DNA of 64,000 nucleotides, from the NCBI RefSeq assembly GCF_020541225.1, contig NZ_CP045889.1:496001-560000 (forward strand), read 5' to 3'. The translations under genes were made by a program, and so were the position numbers. Numbering within the stretch: the first letter of the stretch is position 1; the number at the start of each line of letters is the position of its first letter. Of the stretch, positions 9,713 through 24,978 are shown piece by piece. The DNA comes from Candidatus Steffania adelgidicola. GTDB taxonomy: Bacteria > Pseudomonadota > Gammaproteobacteria > Enterobacterales > Enterobacteriaceae. The notes under the pieces are model-generated. The model was not told the DNA's origin. It made no database searches and was given only the letters and a program-made list of their open reading frames with translations.

Positions 9713-10260
9713 TTCATATGGTTTAAGATCATTACTAGAGAAATGCTGCTGTTTTTATTATCGAGTGAGACTCAGATAGATTGAGAACAGAGTGTTTTTG
9801 TAAAAATAGATATTTCTTTTTATTTTTCTACCTCTTTAGGATTGGTATCTGGTGAATATGCCTTAATGATGATGTCAGGGACCCAATGTTAATAATAACT
9901 TATTAAATATTCTATCTCTTGTGGAAAGAGGGATATTTTATTATGTTCAGACAGTTTTTAGAGAAAACCGGGATAAAAATTATACTTTTTAAGTATTTTT
10001 AGAATTGATAATTGAAATAAAGTGTGCTGTTAGAAAGAGGGAGTTAGGTCAACATTGATAACAATTTTAAAGAAGAGAAAATAAAACCGTCTACAGGACG
10101 ACTATAACACTCAATTAAGACGGAACGATATTATTTAATAAAGAAGTAATATTCTCTATCCTTTGTAAAATTGCTAAAACAGATACTTAAAATGGTCATG
10201 ATTGATATAATCAACAGATTGTTGGTCAGTGGAGCAGCAAAAGAAGTTAAAAATATCCTG
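9713..10260 (-). pseudogene. fmt: Probable relic of methionyl-tRNA formyltransferase Fmt
   Basis: It sits where fmt belongs, upstream of rsmB on the same strand. Reading the minus strand from 10260 down, scattered matches appear in family order: IFLTSFAAPLTNNLL (family IFAGTPDFAARHLDALL), SRPVDG...SLKLL near 10105 (family DRPAGRG...PVKVL), KLS...I...W.P near 9955-9890 (family KLSKEEARIDW...NPWP), and ISIFT...LVMILN near 9795-9720 (family IQVAT...AQDLLNS). Stops and frameshifts interrupt all frames, and the catalytic middle (NVHGSLLPRWRG) is missing. Each match is weak; the order and position carry the call. No def relic was seen. Confidence 0.55.
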
Positions 10261-10339
10261 TAAATCACAAACACTCTAGTGCTCTGTTTATATCCCATTA
10301 TCAAAATTCAATCCTTTTCTTTTCAAGAAAAAATAAGAT

Positions 10340-10620
10340 AACTCAAGCTAATTATAAGACAGATATCCGGGTAGAAATATTGCGTGAGATCTTGCGTAGA
10401 AAATTATTGAAGCGATATATTTCAAATGGGAAAAGTGGGGACGGTATAGTATTGTTCCCGTAAAAGTCCAAGATAAGTAGACCCTAGGTTACCAATAATA
10501 ATTGGTAGAATCTGATTTAGAGTGTGGTGATTATAGAACAGTGAACAATCATTGATAAATCTTCACTCACGCTTCAAGAAAGGGACGAATCTGCGAGATG
10601 TTTATCGATTGTAGTTTCAG
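10340..10620 (+). pseudogene. yajQ: Relic of yajQ (nucleotide-binding protein family)
   Basis: Convergent with yajR, the same arrangement as in E. coli. From 10356 the plus strand reads TDIRVEILREILRRKLLKR, against SDFQVNQLLDILRAKLLKR in the family, followed by a stop. A second piece near 10551-10590 (IDKSSLTLQ...DE) fits IKDSKLKVQ...DE further on. The N-terminal third is missing and stops interrupt the rest. Confidence 0.65.
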
Positions 10621-10643
10621 GAGTTATACCTACCCTACCTGCG

Positions 10644-12035
10644 CTAGTTTTTATTCTCTAGTGTTTCCTTCAGACTCGTTACTGTTTTCTCTAGCGTATC
10701 GCGGTTGGTTTTTTTTGTATCTACTTTAACATAGACGCTACGCTCTTCAGGAATAACGAGTACTTCGATTACACCAGGCTTTGCCTGAAGACGATGCTGC
10801 GTTAATTGACTTTCAGTCAGTAAGCAGGTGGGCAAGGTAAGACGAAGACTGCTGATATGGGGTGGCTCCCGCAGTGTGGTACTAACTAGACAACATATCA
10901 GCGCAATCGATGCCCCAGCAAGAAATACCAGCCATTGGCCTTGGAGTTGAAATAGACACCCGCCGAGTGTCCCGCCGAATGCCACCCCAAGAAACTGACT
11001 GGTGGAGTAAATACCCATTGATGTGCCTTTATAACCTGCCGGTGACTCTTTACTAATCAGCGAAGGCAGTAGGGCTTCTACGATATTAAACGATAGAAAG
11101 AATAGTTGAGTACCAGTAAATATTAGCCAGAGATGGGTGCCAGCTAAGAGCCATACGATTTCGGTAAACAGTAGTAGGGTCATACAGGAAAAAAATATAC
11201 GCTTAATCTGACGTTTTATTTCAGCGTATATGATTGCTGGGATTACCGTTAAGAACGAAGTTAGCATAGTCACTAAATATACTTTCCATTGTTCACTGGT
11301 TACGAAACCGGCTTTGGCCATCATCGGCGGAAGAGCAATGAAATTCAACATCAGTATAGTATGTAAGCAAAAAATACCTACGTTGCATTTTAGGAGTTGC
11401 GGATTACCAAGAACCTTAGTGAAACTACCCCGTACCACGCCTGACTCACGGTTCATCGTATGAGAGTTCGTGCTAGGCACTACTAAAACTGTAAGCGCAA
11501 CGGCAGTTAGTGCTAGTGCAGTGACGCCTAAAAACAGTCCACTAAGACCGATCAGTCGAGTTATAATCGGACCTAGCGCCATGGCAATGGTAAAGGTTAC
11601 TCCAAAGCTAACACCGATAAACGCCATGGCTTTAGTGCGGTTTTGTTCACGGGTTAAATCCGATAGTAACGCCATTAATGGCGCGGCAATGGCGCCTGAA
11701 CCTTGAATCGCTCGCCCGAGAATAACCCCCCAGATACTGCTAGTCAAAGCAGCGATGATGCTGCCAAGGGCGAAGATTAGTAAGCCAACGACAATCAGTG
11801 GTTTTCGGCCGACACGGTCAGAAATCAGGGCTAAGGGAATCTGAAATATCGCTTGTACCAGCCCGTAAATGCCGATAGCGAGGCCGATAAGTGATTGGTT
11901 AGCCCCTTCCAACGCCATTCCATAAATACTCAAGACTGGTAATACCATAAACATCCCTAGCATGCGCAATGCAAATATTGTACCTAGACCCCAGGTAGCT
12001 CTTAGCTCTATGTTGGTCATTGTTGTGTCGTTCAT
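10644..12035 (-). CDS. yajR: Major facilitator transporter YajR
   Basis: A 463-residue inner-membrane protein (E. coli 454) with twelve predicted transmembrane helices. The MFS motif A loop DRVGRKPLIV follows TM2, and the family-specific YajR features are clear: ERRATWG-like start (ELRATWGLG), SDLTREQNRTKAMAFIGVSFG, and PSLISKESPAGYKGT. The C-terminal 65 residues form the soluble YAM domain (VLVIPEERSVYVKVD). The substrate is not known with certainty; proton-driven efflux is assumed from the family. It lies downstream of cyoE as in E. coli. SD GAGG precedes the ATG. Confidence 0.94.
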   Translation of the reverse strand: MNDTTMTNIELRATWGLGTIFALRMLGMFMVLPVLSIYGMALEGANQSLIGLAIGIYGLVQAIFQIPLALISDRVGRKPLIVVGLLIFALGSIIAALTSSIWGVILGRAIQGSGAIAAPLMALLSDLTREQNRTKAMAFIGVSFGVTFTIAMALGPIITRLIGLSGLFLGVTALALTAVALTVLVVPSTNSHTMNRESGVVRGSFTKVLGNPQLLKCNVGIFCLHTILMLNFIALPPMMAKAGFVTSEQWKVYLVTMLTSFLTVIPAIIYAEIKRQIKRIFFSCMTLLLFTEIVWLLAGTHLWLIFTGTQLFFLSFNIVEALLPSLISKESPAGYKGTSMGIYSTSQFLGVAFGGTLGGCLFQLQGQWLVFLAGASIALICCLVSTTLREPPHISSLRLTLPTCLLTESQLTQHRLQAKPGVIEVLVIPEERSVYVKVDTKKTNRDTLEKTVTSLKETLENKN

Positions 12036-12422
12036 TACAACCTCAAGGAATGTTTTCTGGGTTAATGCATGACCAATTTATATAATTTTTATTATATCAT
12101 GTATACACACAGTGTTTCTATGTTGCAAAAAATACCTTGTATCTTTTTACTTATATCCTGCCAGTTTTAGATCCGGAGACTAGATAGAAAGCACGTTAGA
12201 AATATTACTACCCTTGAAGGTGACGATGATGTTCTCTTTCCGTGAAGCCCACGCCAATAGTGCCTTGATATGTTTTCACCTTTAAATAAGGCATGGTATC
12301 TTACATTTGCTCTCTTTTTAGCATAAAAACTGCGATACAATGAGTAAACATGGGCAGAAGAGAAAAATAAAATTTGATATGTTGGAATGGATATCCAGGT
12401 GGGATATTGCATTAGGCGTCCA
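12036..12422. other. Spacer between cyoE and yajR
   Basis: About 390 bases, longer than in E. coli. It holds an 81-codon minus-strand frame (12167-12412) that begins 10 bases after the cyoE stop; I recognise nothing in it and it has no ribosome binding site, so I treat it as chance. A promoter for yajR may lie here. Confidence 0.4.
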
Positions 12423-13307
12423 TTAGTGAAGTGGAGGTTTAAGGTATGCGCTGTTATTGAAATCTACCGACATCATTATACTGAGTAAGGTAATTACAAT
12501 GATCGAAAAGATAAACAACTTCCGTGCCCAAACTTTATTATCATTAGTTGATTTATACCCCTGTAAAGCTATACCTAGCCAGCAGAGGGTGAGTGAAGCG
12601 GTGATAATGCAATATTTATATCCCGTGTAACCGGTTATTGTTAGCAGCAGTGTTGCCAGCATAAACGCGAGGATATAAAAGATAATATGATGCTTAGTAA
12701 GCGTAATACCGCATTTAACTGGCAATACGGGAATCAAGGCTGTTTTATAATCTTTATAATGGAAGATAGCGATAGCATAAGAATGTGGAATTTGCCACAG
12801 ACTGAAAATTAGCATTAAAATTAGCGAACCGGTATCCAAGCGATTGCTAACAGCACAATAACCAATCACCGGAGGTATAGCCCCGGATAAACTCCCAATA
12901 AGCGTACCGTAAATAGATCGACGCTTCATATATAGGCTGTAGACGAATATATAGACAAAAAAACCAATAACTGCAAGCCACATAGCTAGCGGATTGATGA
13001 GTAGATATAAAAGTATAAAACCGGTAATACCTGCTATTGTCGCATATGCTAAAATAATTGACGGAGAAATGATTGCTTTGACCAAAACTCTATTTTGAGT
13101 TCTTCCCATTTTCCGATCGATATCGCGATCTATATAGTTATTAAATATGCACGCTGAGCTCATTACGAGCGAGACACTTATGAGTGTAGCAAGAAATAAA
13201 GTACAATCGATCTGACCCTTTGCGGCGAGTAAGAACCCCCCCATAACGGAAATGAGATTACCGAAAATAATTCCTGGTTTTATTACTTCTAGATATTTCT
13301 TAATCAT
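12423..13307 (-). CDS. cyoE: Protohaem IX farnesyltransferase (haem O synthase) CyoE
   Basis: Transfers a farnesyl group to protohaem to make haem O, the cofactor of the bo3 oxidase encoded just upstream. At 294 residues (E. coli 296) it is a UbiA-family membrane protein with about eight helices. The first polyprenyl-diphosphate motif is [18 protein letters not shown]; the second region has [20 protein letters not shown]. The start overlaps the end of cyoD by 8 bases, so translation is probably coupled. Confidence 0.96.
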   Translation of the reverse strand: MIKKYLEVIKPGIIFGNLISVMGGFLLAAKGQIDCTLFLATLISVSLVMSSACIFNNYIDRDIDRKMGRTQNRVLVKAIISPSIILAYATIAGITGFILLYLLINPLAMWLAVIGFFVYIFVYSLYMKRRSIYGTLIGSLSGAIPPVIGYCAVSNRLDTGSLILMLIFSLWQIPHSYAIAIFHYKDYKTALIPVLPVKCGITLTKHHIIFYILAFMLATLLLTITGYTGYKYCIITASLTLCWLGIALQGYKSTNDNKVWARKLFIFSIIVITLLSIMMSVDFNNSAYLKPPLH

Positions 13308-13650
13308 TAATATCTAAACTTACTAGTTGGCTCATTAAGTTATAATTAAGATGAGACATAATCCATAAAGACCCGCACATGAGAATTGCAATGATTATTA
13401 CCGAAAACACAAGTGCTATTAGATTCCACCGCTGCTCAAATGAACTATCTAGATGTAGAAAATACACTAAATGTACTACAATCTGAGCCACGGCAAAAAT
13501 CACCAGCAACGCAATCAGGCTATTTTTGTTAGTAGAAGTCTGCATTACCATGGCGAATGGTATTATTGTGAGGATTATGGAGAGAATTAAACCAATTATG
13601 TAAGATGATTTAGGGCTGCCACCACTATATTTTGTAGATGCATTATTCAT
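13300..13650 (-). CDS. cyoD: Cytochrome bo3 ubiquinol oxidase subunit IV CyoD
   Basis: Small subunit with three transmembrane helices that stabilises the oxidase complex. With the ATG at 13650 it has 116 residues against 109 in E. coli; the start overlaps the cyoC stop in an ATGA, as expected for coupled translation. Characteristic stretches are [27 protein letters not shown] and [12 protein letters not shown]. The extra residues are at the C-terminus ([10 protein letters not shown]). Confidence 0.95.
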   Translation of the reverse strand: MNNASTKYSGGSPKSSYIIGLILSIILTIIPFAMVMQTSTNKNSLIALLVIFAVAQIVVHLVYFLHLDSSFEQRWNLIALVFSVIIIAILMCGSLWIMSHLNYNLMSQLVSLDIND

Positions 13651-14264
13651 GACACTGTTCCTATTAAATACACCACAGTAAAGACGCAAATCCATACCAA
13701 GTCTAGAAAGTGCCAGAATAGACTGAGGCAGTGAAGACGAGTTTGATTGATTGAGGTCAATCCACAACAGGAGACCTGAAGCATCATAACAAGGATCCAG
13801 AGAAGACCAGCGGTCACATGCATACCATGCATACCCACTAGTGTGAAGAAGCTAGATAAAAAAGCGCTCCGATCTGGGGAATACCCTGCGTTGATTAAAT
13901 GGTGGAACTCGTATAGTTCCATACAGATAAAGTTTAAGCCCAAAAAGAAAGTTAGACCTAACCAGATATTGACTCGCGTCTTTTCGGCCCGATACATTGC
14001 CAGGATTGCCATTCCATAAGTTATACTGCTGAAGAGCAAAAAAAATGTTTCGAGGAGAACTAACGGTAGATTAAAAATATCTTTACCTGCTGGCCCCCCG
14101 GCTACTCTATTGCTTAGAACAGCATAAGTAGCAAATAGGGTACCAAATAAAATACAGTCGCTCATCAGATAAATCCAAAAGCCAAATATTTTTGTAGCTC
14201 CTGAATTGTCATGCTTATGCTGTGCATGAGTTTCTGTACAATTAGAAAAGCGCTTAGTTAACAT
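13647..14264 (-). CDS. cyoC: Cytochrome bo3 ubiquinol oxidase subunit III CyoC
   Basis: Integral membrane subunit of the oxidase with five helices. The ATG at 14264 gives 205 residues (E. coli 204) and an 11-base overlap with the end of cyoB. The N-terminus is His-rich as in the family, followed by [29 protein letters not shown] with the conserved Glu in the membrane, and [22 protein letters not shown]. Confidence 0.95.
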   Translation of the reverse strand: MLTKRFSNCTETHAQHKHDNSGATKIFGFWIYLMSDCILFGTLFATYAVLSNRVAGGPAGKDIFNLPLVLLETFFLLFSSITYGMAILAMYRAEKTRVNIWLGLTFFLGLNFICMELYEFHHLINAGYSPDRSAFLSSFFTLVGMHGMHVTAGLLWILVMMLQVSCCGLTSINQTRLHCLSLFWHFLDLVWICVFTVVYLIGTVS

Positions 14265-16248
14265 TTTGTATATCCGCGGACTGGATTTGCTTAAAGTGCT
14301 GGTTCTCAATGCGTTCAATTTCCTCCACTGATACGCAATATTCGACGTTTTCATTAAAACTATAAAGTATCCAGGTAGTGATAATGCCAGCGAATCCGAA
14401 GATTGCCAACCACCAGATATGCCAGATTAAGGCGAATCCACACGCTAGACTAAAGGCGGAGATTATTATGCCAGCACTTGTGTTGTTTGGCATGTGAATA
14501 GTTTCATACGCGAGTGGTTTTTTATAAGCAGTACCTTTTTCTTTCATCTGCCAGAAGGCATCGCGTTGATTATTTATTTTCGGGATGACGGCGAAGTTAT
14601 AAAACGGTGGTGGAGAGGACGTGGCCCATTCTAGGGTACGTCCACCCCATGGATCGCCGGTTAAATCTTGGTGTTTTTCTCGATCTCGAATACTGACTAT
14701 AATCTGAATTACCTGGCAAAGGATGCCCAATGCTATCAGTATGGATCCGGCGGCAGCCAGCATTAGCAACAGATGAAAAGTGGGATCAATTTTTTGGCTC
14801 AATCGACGGGTCATCCCCATAAAACCCAGTGCATAAAGTGGCATGAATGCTACATAAAAACCGATAATCCATAACCAGAAGGCGCGTTTACCCCAGCATT
14901 CGTTGAGGGTATAACCAAACGCTTTTGGAAACCAGTAAGTCATACCGGAGAAGCAGCCAAAGACCACGCCACCAATAATGACATTGTGGAAATGAGCAAT
15001 CAGAAATAGGGAATTATGTAGTACGAAGTCGGCTCCGGGGACTGCTAAAAGCACCCCGGTCATTCCCCCAATCGAGAATGTAATAATAAAACCTATGGTC
15101 CATAGCATTGCTGAATTAAATACTACGCGCCCCCGATAAATGGTAAACAGCCAGTTGAAAATCTTTACTCCAGTCGGGACGGCGATGATCATGGTCATAA
15201 TACCGAAGAAGGCGTTGACGTTGGCACCAGATCCCATGGTGAAGAAGTGATGAAGCCAGACGCAAAAGGACAGCACAGTAATGGCGATTGTCGCCCATAC
15301 GAGTGAGGTGTAGCCAAATAAGTGTTTTTTTGAGAAGGTCGCAACGACCTCTGAAAATACACCGAATACTGGTAACACTAAAATGTATACTTCCGGATGC
15401 CCCCAGGCCCAGAATAGGTTCACATACATCATCATGTTGCCTCCCAGATTATTGGTGAAAAAATGGGTACCAAGATAGCGATCTAAGGTTAGCAACAAAA
15501 TGGTGACGGTTAAGATTGGAAATGCACTAATAATTAGTACGTTGGTGCATAGCGCCGTCCAGGTAAATACTGGAATTTTCATCATCGGCATATCGGGAGG
15601 GCGCATTCGTAGAATGGTGGTAAAGAAATTAATACCAGTGAGGGTTGTTCCGATACCAGCTATCTGGATACTCCAGATCCAGTAGTCAACTCCGACGCCG
15701 GGACTGTATTCCTTACCAGACAGCGGCGGATAAGCAACCCAGCCGGTTTGGGCGAATTCACCAACGCCGAGAGAAATATTGATTAAGATCACACCGACGA
15801 CGAAGAGCCAGAAACTAAGGGAGTTGAGAAAAGGAAAGGCAACATCACGTGCTCCGATTTGCAGTGGTACTACCAAATTCATCAGGCCAATCACCAAGGG
15901 TGTTGCCATGAAGATAATCATTATAACGCCGTGAGCAGTCATCACCTGATCATAATGATGGGGTGGTAGAAAGCCCTCCCCCCCTGCTGAGGCTAATGCC
16001 TGTTGAGTTCGCATCATGATGGCATCGGCAAAGCCGCGCAGAAACATTACGCATGCTACAATTATGTACATGATGCCGATCTTTTTATGGTCTACTGAGG
16101 TAAGCCACTCTTTCCAAAGATATTGCCATTTACCACAATGGCTAATAGTTGCCACAATTCCCAGAGAGATCATCGTAATGGCGGCGAGAGTCATCATGAT
16201 GATCGGTTCGTGGTAGGGAATAGAATTAAGAGTTAATTTCCCAAACAT
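14254..16248 (-). CDS. cyoB: Cytochrome bo3 ubiquinol oxidase subunit I CyoB
   Basis: Catalytic subunit that reduces oxygen to water with electrons from ubiquinol and pumps protons. It has 664 residues (E. coli 663). All metal ligands are visible: TAHGVIM (low-spin haem His), [12 protein letters not shown] (CuB His and the cross-linked Tyr), HHFFTMG (CuB His pair), TGVKIFNW (K-channel Lys) and [10 protein letters not shown] (high-spin and low-spin haem His). It is the third longest intact gene of the window and shows no sign of decay. A C7 run at 15978-15984 lies inside a Gly-Gly-Glu-Gly stretch. Confidence 0.97.
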   Translation of the reverse strand: MFGKLTLNSIPYHEPIIMMTLAAITMISLGIVATISHCGKWQYLWKEWLTSVDHKKIGIMYIIVACVMFLRGFADAIMMRTQQALASAGGEGFLPPHHYDQVMTAHGVIMIIFMATPLVIGLMNLVVPLQIGARDVAFPFLNSLSFWLFVVGVILINISLGVGEFAQTGWVAYPPLSGKEYSPGVGVDYWIWSIQIAGIGTTLTGINFFTTILRMRPPDMPMMKIPVFTWTALCTNVLIISAFPILTVTILLLTLDRYLGTHFFTNNLGGNMMMYVNLFWAWGHPEVYILVLPVFGVFSEVVATFSKKHLFGYTSLVWATIAITVLSFCVWLHHFFTMGSGANVNAFFGIMTMIIAVPTGVKIFNWLFTIYRGRVVFNSAMLWTIGFIITFSIGGMTGVLLAVPGADFVLHNSLFLIAHFHNVIIGGVVFGCFSGMTYWFPKAFGYTLNECWGKRAFWLWIIGFYVAFMPLYALGFMGMTRRLSQKIDPTFHLLLMLAAAGSILIALGILCQVIQIIVSIRDREKHQDLTGDPWGGRTLEWATSSPPPFYNFAVIPKINNQRDAFWQMKEKGTAYKKPLAYETIHMPNNTSAGIIISAFSLACGFALIWHIWWLAIFGFAGIITTWILYSFNENVEYCVSVEEIERIENQHFKQIQSADIQNVN

Positions 16249-16253
16249 TGTTA

Positions 16254-17186
16254 TTATTCCTCAGTAGCCGCGTGAGAGCGTTTATTCATGCTCATCCTCT
16301 TACTGTGAGCGATTGCAACGCTATTCTCCTTGTTTTCCATGAATTTACCAATTATATCCTGAAATAGATTTGTTTTGACGCTAGAAAAGTATTTGACCGG
16401 ATGATACTCGCTTGGCACCGCTAATTGCTCGTAAGCGTCTATAGTCTTCAGCGTATCTGATGATGTTTTGACCTTTTTAATCCATTGATTGAAGGTGGTC
16501 TGATTCGGTGTGGCAATAGCGGTGAATTTCATGCCGGAAAATCCCCGTCCACTAAAGTTCGACGAAATACCTTTATAATGGCCTGACTCCTTGGCGATAA
16601 GATACAGGGTTGAGTTCATCCCGGCCATCGCATAAATCTGGCTGCCTAATTGTGGAATAAAAAAAGCATTCATCACTGAATTAGAAGTGATCTCAAACTT
16701 CACAGGTATATTAGCCGGAAAAACAATTATGTTGACTGTGGCAATACCCTGCTCGGGGTAAATGAAGAGCCATTTCCAGTCTAACGCGATAGCTTGAATC
16801 GTAATGGGTTTGGCATTGGATGCAATTGGTTGGCTCGGGTTCAGAGCATGAGTCGATTTCCAGGTTAAGGTTGCTAGAAAGATAATGATTAGGATAGGCA
16901 CAGTCCAGATGACCAACTCCACTCTTTTAGAGTGGGCCCAGTTAGGACTGTAGGTCGCCTTAACATTCGATGCACGATATCTAAAAACAAAGACAAGCGC
17001 CATTACAATAGCAGGTATTACGACGATTAACATTAGCCCGAGAGCGGTTAATATTAAAGAGCGCTGCTCTAGTCCAATTTGTCCTTTTGGATTCATTAAC
17101 GCCATGTCGCTGCAGCCGCTAATTATAAGGACAATGCTCAAGAGGAATAGAATCCTTAAAGCCTCATTGTATTTCCTGAATCTCAT
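16254..17186 (-). CDS. cyoA: Cytochrome bo3 ubiquinol oxidase subunit II CyoA (lipoprotein)
   Basis: First gene of cyoABCDE. At 310 residues (E. coli 315) it has a lipobox SIVLIISGC with Cys25, two transmembrane helices and a periplasmic cupredoxin fold. As in other quinol oxidases the CuA ligands of cytochrome c oxidases are absent; conserved quinol oxidase stretches such as [13 protein letters not shown] and SRGFSGMKF-like [12 protein letters not shown] are present. The gap to cyoB is 5 bases. The operon promoter must lie in the region above 17187, which holds a short palindrome at 17300-17315. Confidence 0.96.
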   Translation of the reverse strand: MRFRKYNEALRILFLLSIVLIISGCSDMALMNPKGQIGLEQRSLILTALGLMLIVVIPAIVMALVFVFRYRASNVKATYSPNWAHSKRVELVIWTVPILIIIFLATLTWKSTHALNPSQPIASNAKPITIQAIALDWKWLFIYPEQGIATVNIIVFPANIPVKFEITSNSVMNAFFIPQLGSQIYAMAGMNSTLYLIAKESGHYKGISSNFSGRGFSGMKFTAIATPNQTTFNQWIKKVKTSSDTLKTIDAYEQLAVPSEYHPVKYFSSVKTNLFQDIIGKFMENKENSVAIAHSKRMSMNKRSHAATEE

Positions 17187-19831
<2,645 letters not shown>

Positions 19832-19857
19832 TCAGGTACGATTGAGAGGTTGAAGCA

Positions 19858-20487
19858 ATGCAGGGTTTAATCGGACGTAAAGCGGGCATGACTCGTGTAT
19901 TTACCGAAGATGGTGTTTCTATCCCCATTACTGTTATTGAAATCGAAGTGAATCGTGTGACTCAGATTAAAAATCTCGAAAAAGACCAATACCATGCGAT
20001 TCAAGTTACTGTTGGTACAAAAAGGGTTAACCACTTAACTAAACCAGAAGCCGGGCATTTTGCAAAAGCCGGTGTTGAAGCCGGTCGTGGTCTGTGGGAA
20101 TTTCGTGTCGAGGATAACAAAAAAGTTACCGTTGGTCAGAGTCTTTCCGTAGAACTATTTGCCAATGTAAAAAAAATTGACGTCACTGGTACCTCTAAAG
20201 GGAAAGGGTTTTCTGGTACTGTAAAACGCTGGAATTTCCGTACTCAGGATGCCACACACGGTAACTCATTGTCTCACCGTGTCCCGGGTTCCATTGGTCA
20301 GAATCAGACTCCAGGAAAAGTATTCAAGGGAAAAAAAATGCCAGGCCAGCTGGGAAATAAACGCGTAACTGTTCAGAGTTTAAAACTGGTGGGTATTGAC
20401 GTAGAACGCAATTTGCTGTTGGTCAAAGGTGCTGTCCCGGGAGCAACCGGTGGTAACTTGATTGTTAAACCAGCTGTTAAGTCGTAA
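19858..20487 (+). CDS. rplC: 50S ribosomal protein L3
   Basis: 209 residues, same as E. coli. An early assembly protein whose central extension reaches the peptidyl transferase centre ([15 protein letters not shown]). The glutamine methylated by PrmB in E. coli is kept in GQNQ, although prmB is not at its usual place beside smrB. SD GAGG lies before the ATG. Confidence 0.98.
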   Translation: MQGLIGRKAGMTRVFTEDGVSIPITVIEIEVNRVTQIKNLEKDQYHAIQVTVGTKRVNHLTKPEAGHFAKAGVEAGRGLWEFRVEDNKKVTVGQSLSVELFANVKKIDVTGTSKGKGFSGTVKRWNFRTQDATHGNSLSHRVPGSIGQNQTPGKVFKGKKMPGQLGNKRVTVQSLKLVGIDVERNLLLVKGAVPGATGGNLIVKPAVKS

Positions 20488-20504
20488 TCGTCGAGGAAAT
20501 GGGA

Positions 20505-21110
20505 ATGGAGTTGGTATTAAAAGACACGCGAAGCACATTGACCGTTTGCGAAACTACCTTCGGATGTGATTTTAATGAGGTGCTAGTCCACCAGGTTATT
20601 GTGGCGTATGCCGCGGGTGCTCGGCAAGGGACCCGTGGTCAGAAGACTCGTGCAGAAGTTACCGGTTCTGGTAAAAAACCTTGGCGTCAAAAAGGTACTG
20701 GCCGTGCCCGTTGCGGTAGCGTGCAGAGTCCCATATGGCGTTCTGGTGGTCTTACCTTCGCTGCCAAACCGCAGAATCATAGTCAGAAGGTAAATAAAAA
20801 GATGTACCGGGGAGCGCTTAAAAGCATTTTGTCTGAGCTGGTACGTCAAGATCGTTTGCTTGTTGTGACACATTTCTCTCTCGAAGCTCCGAAAACCAGG
20901 TTACTAGCACAGAAACTAAAAGATATGGTCTTGAATAATGTGTTAATTATTTCGGGTAAATTAGAGAAAAACTTATTTTTAGCTGCGCGGAATCTCTATA
21001 AAGTAGAGGTGCGTGATTTTCAAGGTATAGATCCGGTTAGTTTGATCGCGTTTGATAAAGTTGTTATGACGGCTGACGTTGTTAAGAAAGTGGAGGATAT
21101 GCTGGCATGA
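20505..21110 (+). CDS. rplD: 50S ribosomal protein L4
   Basis: 201 residues from the ATG at 20505, eight bases after GAGG; an in-frame ATG at 20499 would sit too close to it. L4 lines the exit tunnel with a long loop ([19 protein letters not shown]) and is the autogenous repressor of the S10 operon in E. coli. Overlaps rplW by ATGA. Confidence 0.98.
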   Translation: MELVLKDTRSTLTVCETTFGCDFNEVLVHQVIVAYAAGARQGTRGQKTRAEVTGSGKKPWRQKGTGRARCGSVQSPIWRSGGLTFAAKPQNHSQKVNKKMYRGALKSILSELVRQDRLLVVTHFSLEAPKTRLLAQKLKDMVLNNVLIISGKLEKNLFLAARNLYKVEVRDFQGIDPVSLIAFDKVVMTADVVKKVEDMLA

Positions 21111-21409
21111 TTCGTGAAGAACGCCTCCTGAAAGTACTACGCTCGCCGCATGTTTCTGAAAAAGCATCTGCCGCGATGGAAAAACATAATACCGTTGTTA
21201 TTAAAGTGGATAAAAATGCCACTAAAGCAGAAATTAAAGCCGCTGTGCATAAGCTTTTTCAAGTCGAAGTCGACGAGGTTCACACCCTTCGGGTCAAAGG
21301 GAAAATCAAACGTCATGGACAGCGTCTCGGTCGTCGTAAAGACTGGAAAAAAGCTTACGTTAGCCTGAAAGAAGGCCAAAATCTGGATTTCATTGGCGCC
21401 GCAGAGTGA
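21107..21409 (+). CDS. rplW: 50S ribosomal protein L23
   Basis: 100 residues, as in E. coli. It forms the docking site for signal recognition particle and trigger factor at the tunnel exit. Start [20 protein letters not shown]; the internal loop [20 protein letters not shown] is typical. Start overlaps the rplD stop. Confidence 0.98.
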   Translation: MIREERLLKVLRSPHVSEKASAAMEKHNTVVIKVDKNATKAEIKAAVHKLFQVEVDEVHTLRVKGKIKRHGQRLGRRKDWKKAYVSLKEGQNLDFIGAAE

Positions 21410-21427
21410 GGCGGAGGAGTAAAGACA

Positions 21428-22544
<1,117 letters not shown>

Positions 22545-22558
22545 ACCAGGAGGAAGAG

Positions 22559-22891
22559 ATGGAAACTATTGCTCAACATCGCCACGCTCATTCTTCTGCT
22601 CAAAAGATTCGCTTGGTGATCAATTTGATTCGTGGCAAGAAAGTGTCACAAGCTATTGAAATCCTAATGTTCACTAAAAAGAGAGCCGCCACTCTGGTAA
22701 AAAAGGTATTGGAGTCCGCTATTGCTAACGCTGAACATAATGATGGCGTTGATATCGATAATCTCAAAGTGGTGAGGATTTTCGTTGACGCTGGTCCAAG
22801 TATGAAGCGTATTATGCCGCGTGCCAAGGGGCGAGCCAGTCGCATTCTGAAGCGCACCAGTCACATTACTGTAATTGTGTCCGATCGCTAA
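22559..22891 (+). CDS. rplV: 50S ribosomal protein L22
   Basis: 110 residues, as in E. coli. Its beta-hairpin ([18 protein letters not shown]) lines the exit tunnel. The start is [15 protein letters not shown] lies just upstream. Confidence 0.98.
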   Translation: METIAQHRHAHSSAQKIRLVINLIRGKKVSQAIEILMFTKKRAATLVKKVLESAIANAEHNDGVDIDNLKVVRIFVDAGPSMKRIMPRAKGRASRILKRTSHITVIVSDR

Positions 22892-22908
22892 GAGTCTGGA
22901 GGCTAGCA

Positions 22909-23604
22909 ATGGGTCAGAAAGTACATCCGAATGGTATTCGCCTGGGTATTGTTAAAGCCTGGAATTCTACTTGGTATGCGAATACAAAAGAATTTGCTGA
23001 TAATTTAGATAGTGATTTTAAAGTTCGTCAGTTTTTAGCCAAAAAATTATTAAAGGCGTCAGTATCTCGTATAGTGATAGAACGTCCAGCAAAGAGTATT
23101 CGCGTAACCATTCATACAGCGCGTCCTGGGATTGTAATCGGTAAGAAAGGCGAAGACGTTGACAAATTACGCAAAGTTGTAGCAGGTATCGCTGGCGTAT
23201 CAGCGCAGATTAATATTGCGGAAGTCCGTAAGCCAGAACTAGACGCCAAATTAGTTGCTGAGAGTATCTCTTCTCAGTTGGAGCGTCGCGTTATATTCCG
23301 TCGTGCAATGAAGCGTGCCGTGCAAAATGCTATGCGTCTCGGTGCTAAGGGAATCAAGGTTGAAGTTAGTGGACGTTTAGGTGGGGCCGAAATCGCGCGT
23401 ACTGAATGGTATCGCGAAGGTCGTGTACCTCTACACTCCTTGCGTGCGGATATCGACTATAACGCTTCCGAAGCGCACACTACTTATGGTGTAATTGGCG
23501 TAAAAGCGTGGATCTTTAAAGGTGAAATTTTAGGGGGTATGGCTTCCATTGCACTCGAACCAGCTGTCCATTCTAAAAAGCCGCAGCGTAAAGCACGAAA
23601 GTAA
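22909..23604 (+). CDS. rpsC: 30S ribosomal protein S3
   Basis: 231 residues (E. coli 233). KH domain with [16 protein letters not shown], and the C-terminal domain that lines the mRNA entry channel ([11 protein letters not shown]). Two residues fewer at the basic tail. Confidence 0.98.
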   Translation: MGQKVHPNGIRLGIVKAWNSTWYANTKEFADNLDSDFKVRQFLAKKLLKASVSRIVIERPAKSIRVTIHTARPGIVIGKKGEDVDKLRKVVAGIAGVSAQINIAEVRKPELDAKLVAESISSQLERRVIFRRAMKRAVQNAMRLGAKGIKVEVSGRLGGAEIARTEWYREGRVPLHSLRADIDYNASEAHTTYGVIGVKAWIFKGEILGGMASIALEPAVHSKKPQRKARK

Positions 23605-24026
<422 letters not shown>

Positions 24027-24027
<1 letters not shown>

Positions 24028-24221
24028 TGAAAGTAAACAAATTAGGTAAACAAAGTGTTAAAGAGTTAAATGCTGAACTGCTAAATCTTTTGCGGGAGCA
24101 ATTCAACTTGCGTATGCAGGCGACCAGTGGCCAGCTTAAACAAACTCATTTTTCGAAGGAAGTGCGCCGTAATGTTGCTCGCGTAAAAACGTTATTGACT
24201 GAGAAAACGGGTGTAAAATGA
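24027..24221 (+). CDS. rpmC: 50S ribosomal protein L29
   Basis: 64 residues (E. coli 63). Two helices with [10 protein letters not shown]. Start overlaps rplP by one base and the end overlaps rpsQ by ATGA, so translation is coupled. Confidence 0.97.
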
Positions 24222-24472
24222 GTGATGAAGTCCGTACTCGACAAGGTCGTGTAATTAGTGATAAAATGGAAAAATCCATTGTTGTGGTTATTGAACGTTT
24301 TGTAAAACATCCGGTCTACGGTAAGTTCATTAAACGCACGACAAAGCTTCATGTACATGATGAGAACCATGATAGTCAGATCGGTGACATTGTTGAAATT
24401 AGTGAATGTCGTCCGATTTCTAAAACTAAGTCCTGGAAGCTGATTTGCGTTCTGGAGAAAGCAATTCTCTAA
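24218..24472 (+). CDS. rpsQ: 30S ribosomal protein S17
   Basis: 84 residues, as in E. coli; primary 16S rRNA binder. Contains [14 protein letters not shown] and [11 protein letters not shown]. Last gene of the S10 operon. Confidence 0.98.
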   Translation: MSDEVRTRQGRVISDKMEKSIVVVIERFVKHPVYGKFIKRTTKLHVHDENHDSQIGDIVEISECRPISKTKSWKLICVLEKAIL

Positions 24473-24483
24473 AGATGCATCTT

Positions 24484-24520
24484 TTCTACCAATACATCAG
24501 GCTTAGTGTTATAATGCTAA
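24484..24520 (+). promoter_or_regulatory. Probable spc operon promoter
   Basis: A perfect TATAAT lies at 24510-24515 in the 124-base gap between rpsQ and rplN, where E. coli has the spc promoter. The -35 is weak (around TTCTAC at 24484 to TACCAA at 24487). A small inverted repeat CTTAG...CTAAG surrounds the -10. Confidence 0.5.
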
Positions 24521-24584
24521 GTGATGACTTATGGTTTTTCACGATCGATTGAGATCATTAAGTATAACTAGTGGTTGACATTAG

Positions 24585-24968
<384 letters not shown>

Positions 24969-24978
24969 GGAGCGAATC

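Noticed and set aside
12167-12412. 81-codon minus-strand frame between cyoE and yajR
   Set aside because: No SD, no recognised family, and no gene expected here by synteny.
24574-24579. TTGACA before rplN as a -35 element
   Set aside because: It is only about 20 bases from the start codon, leaving no room for a -10 and a leader; the TATAAT further upstream is a better promoter.
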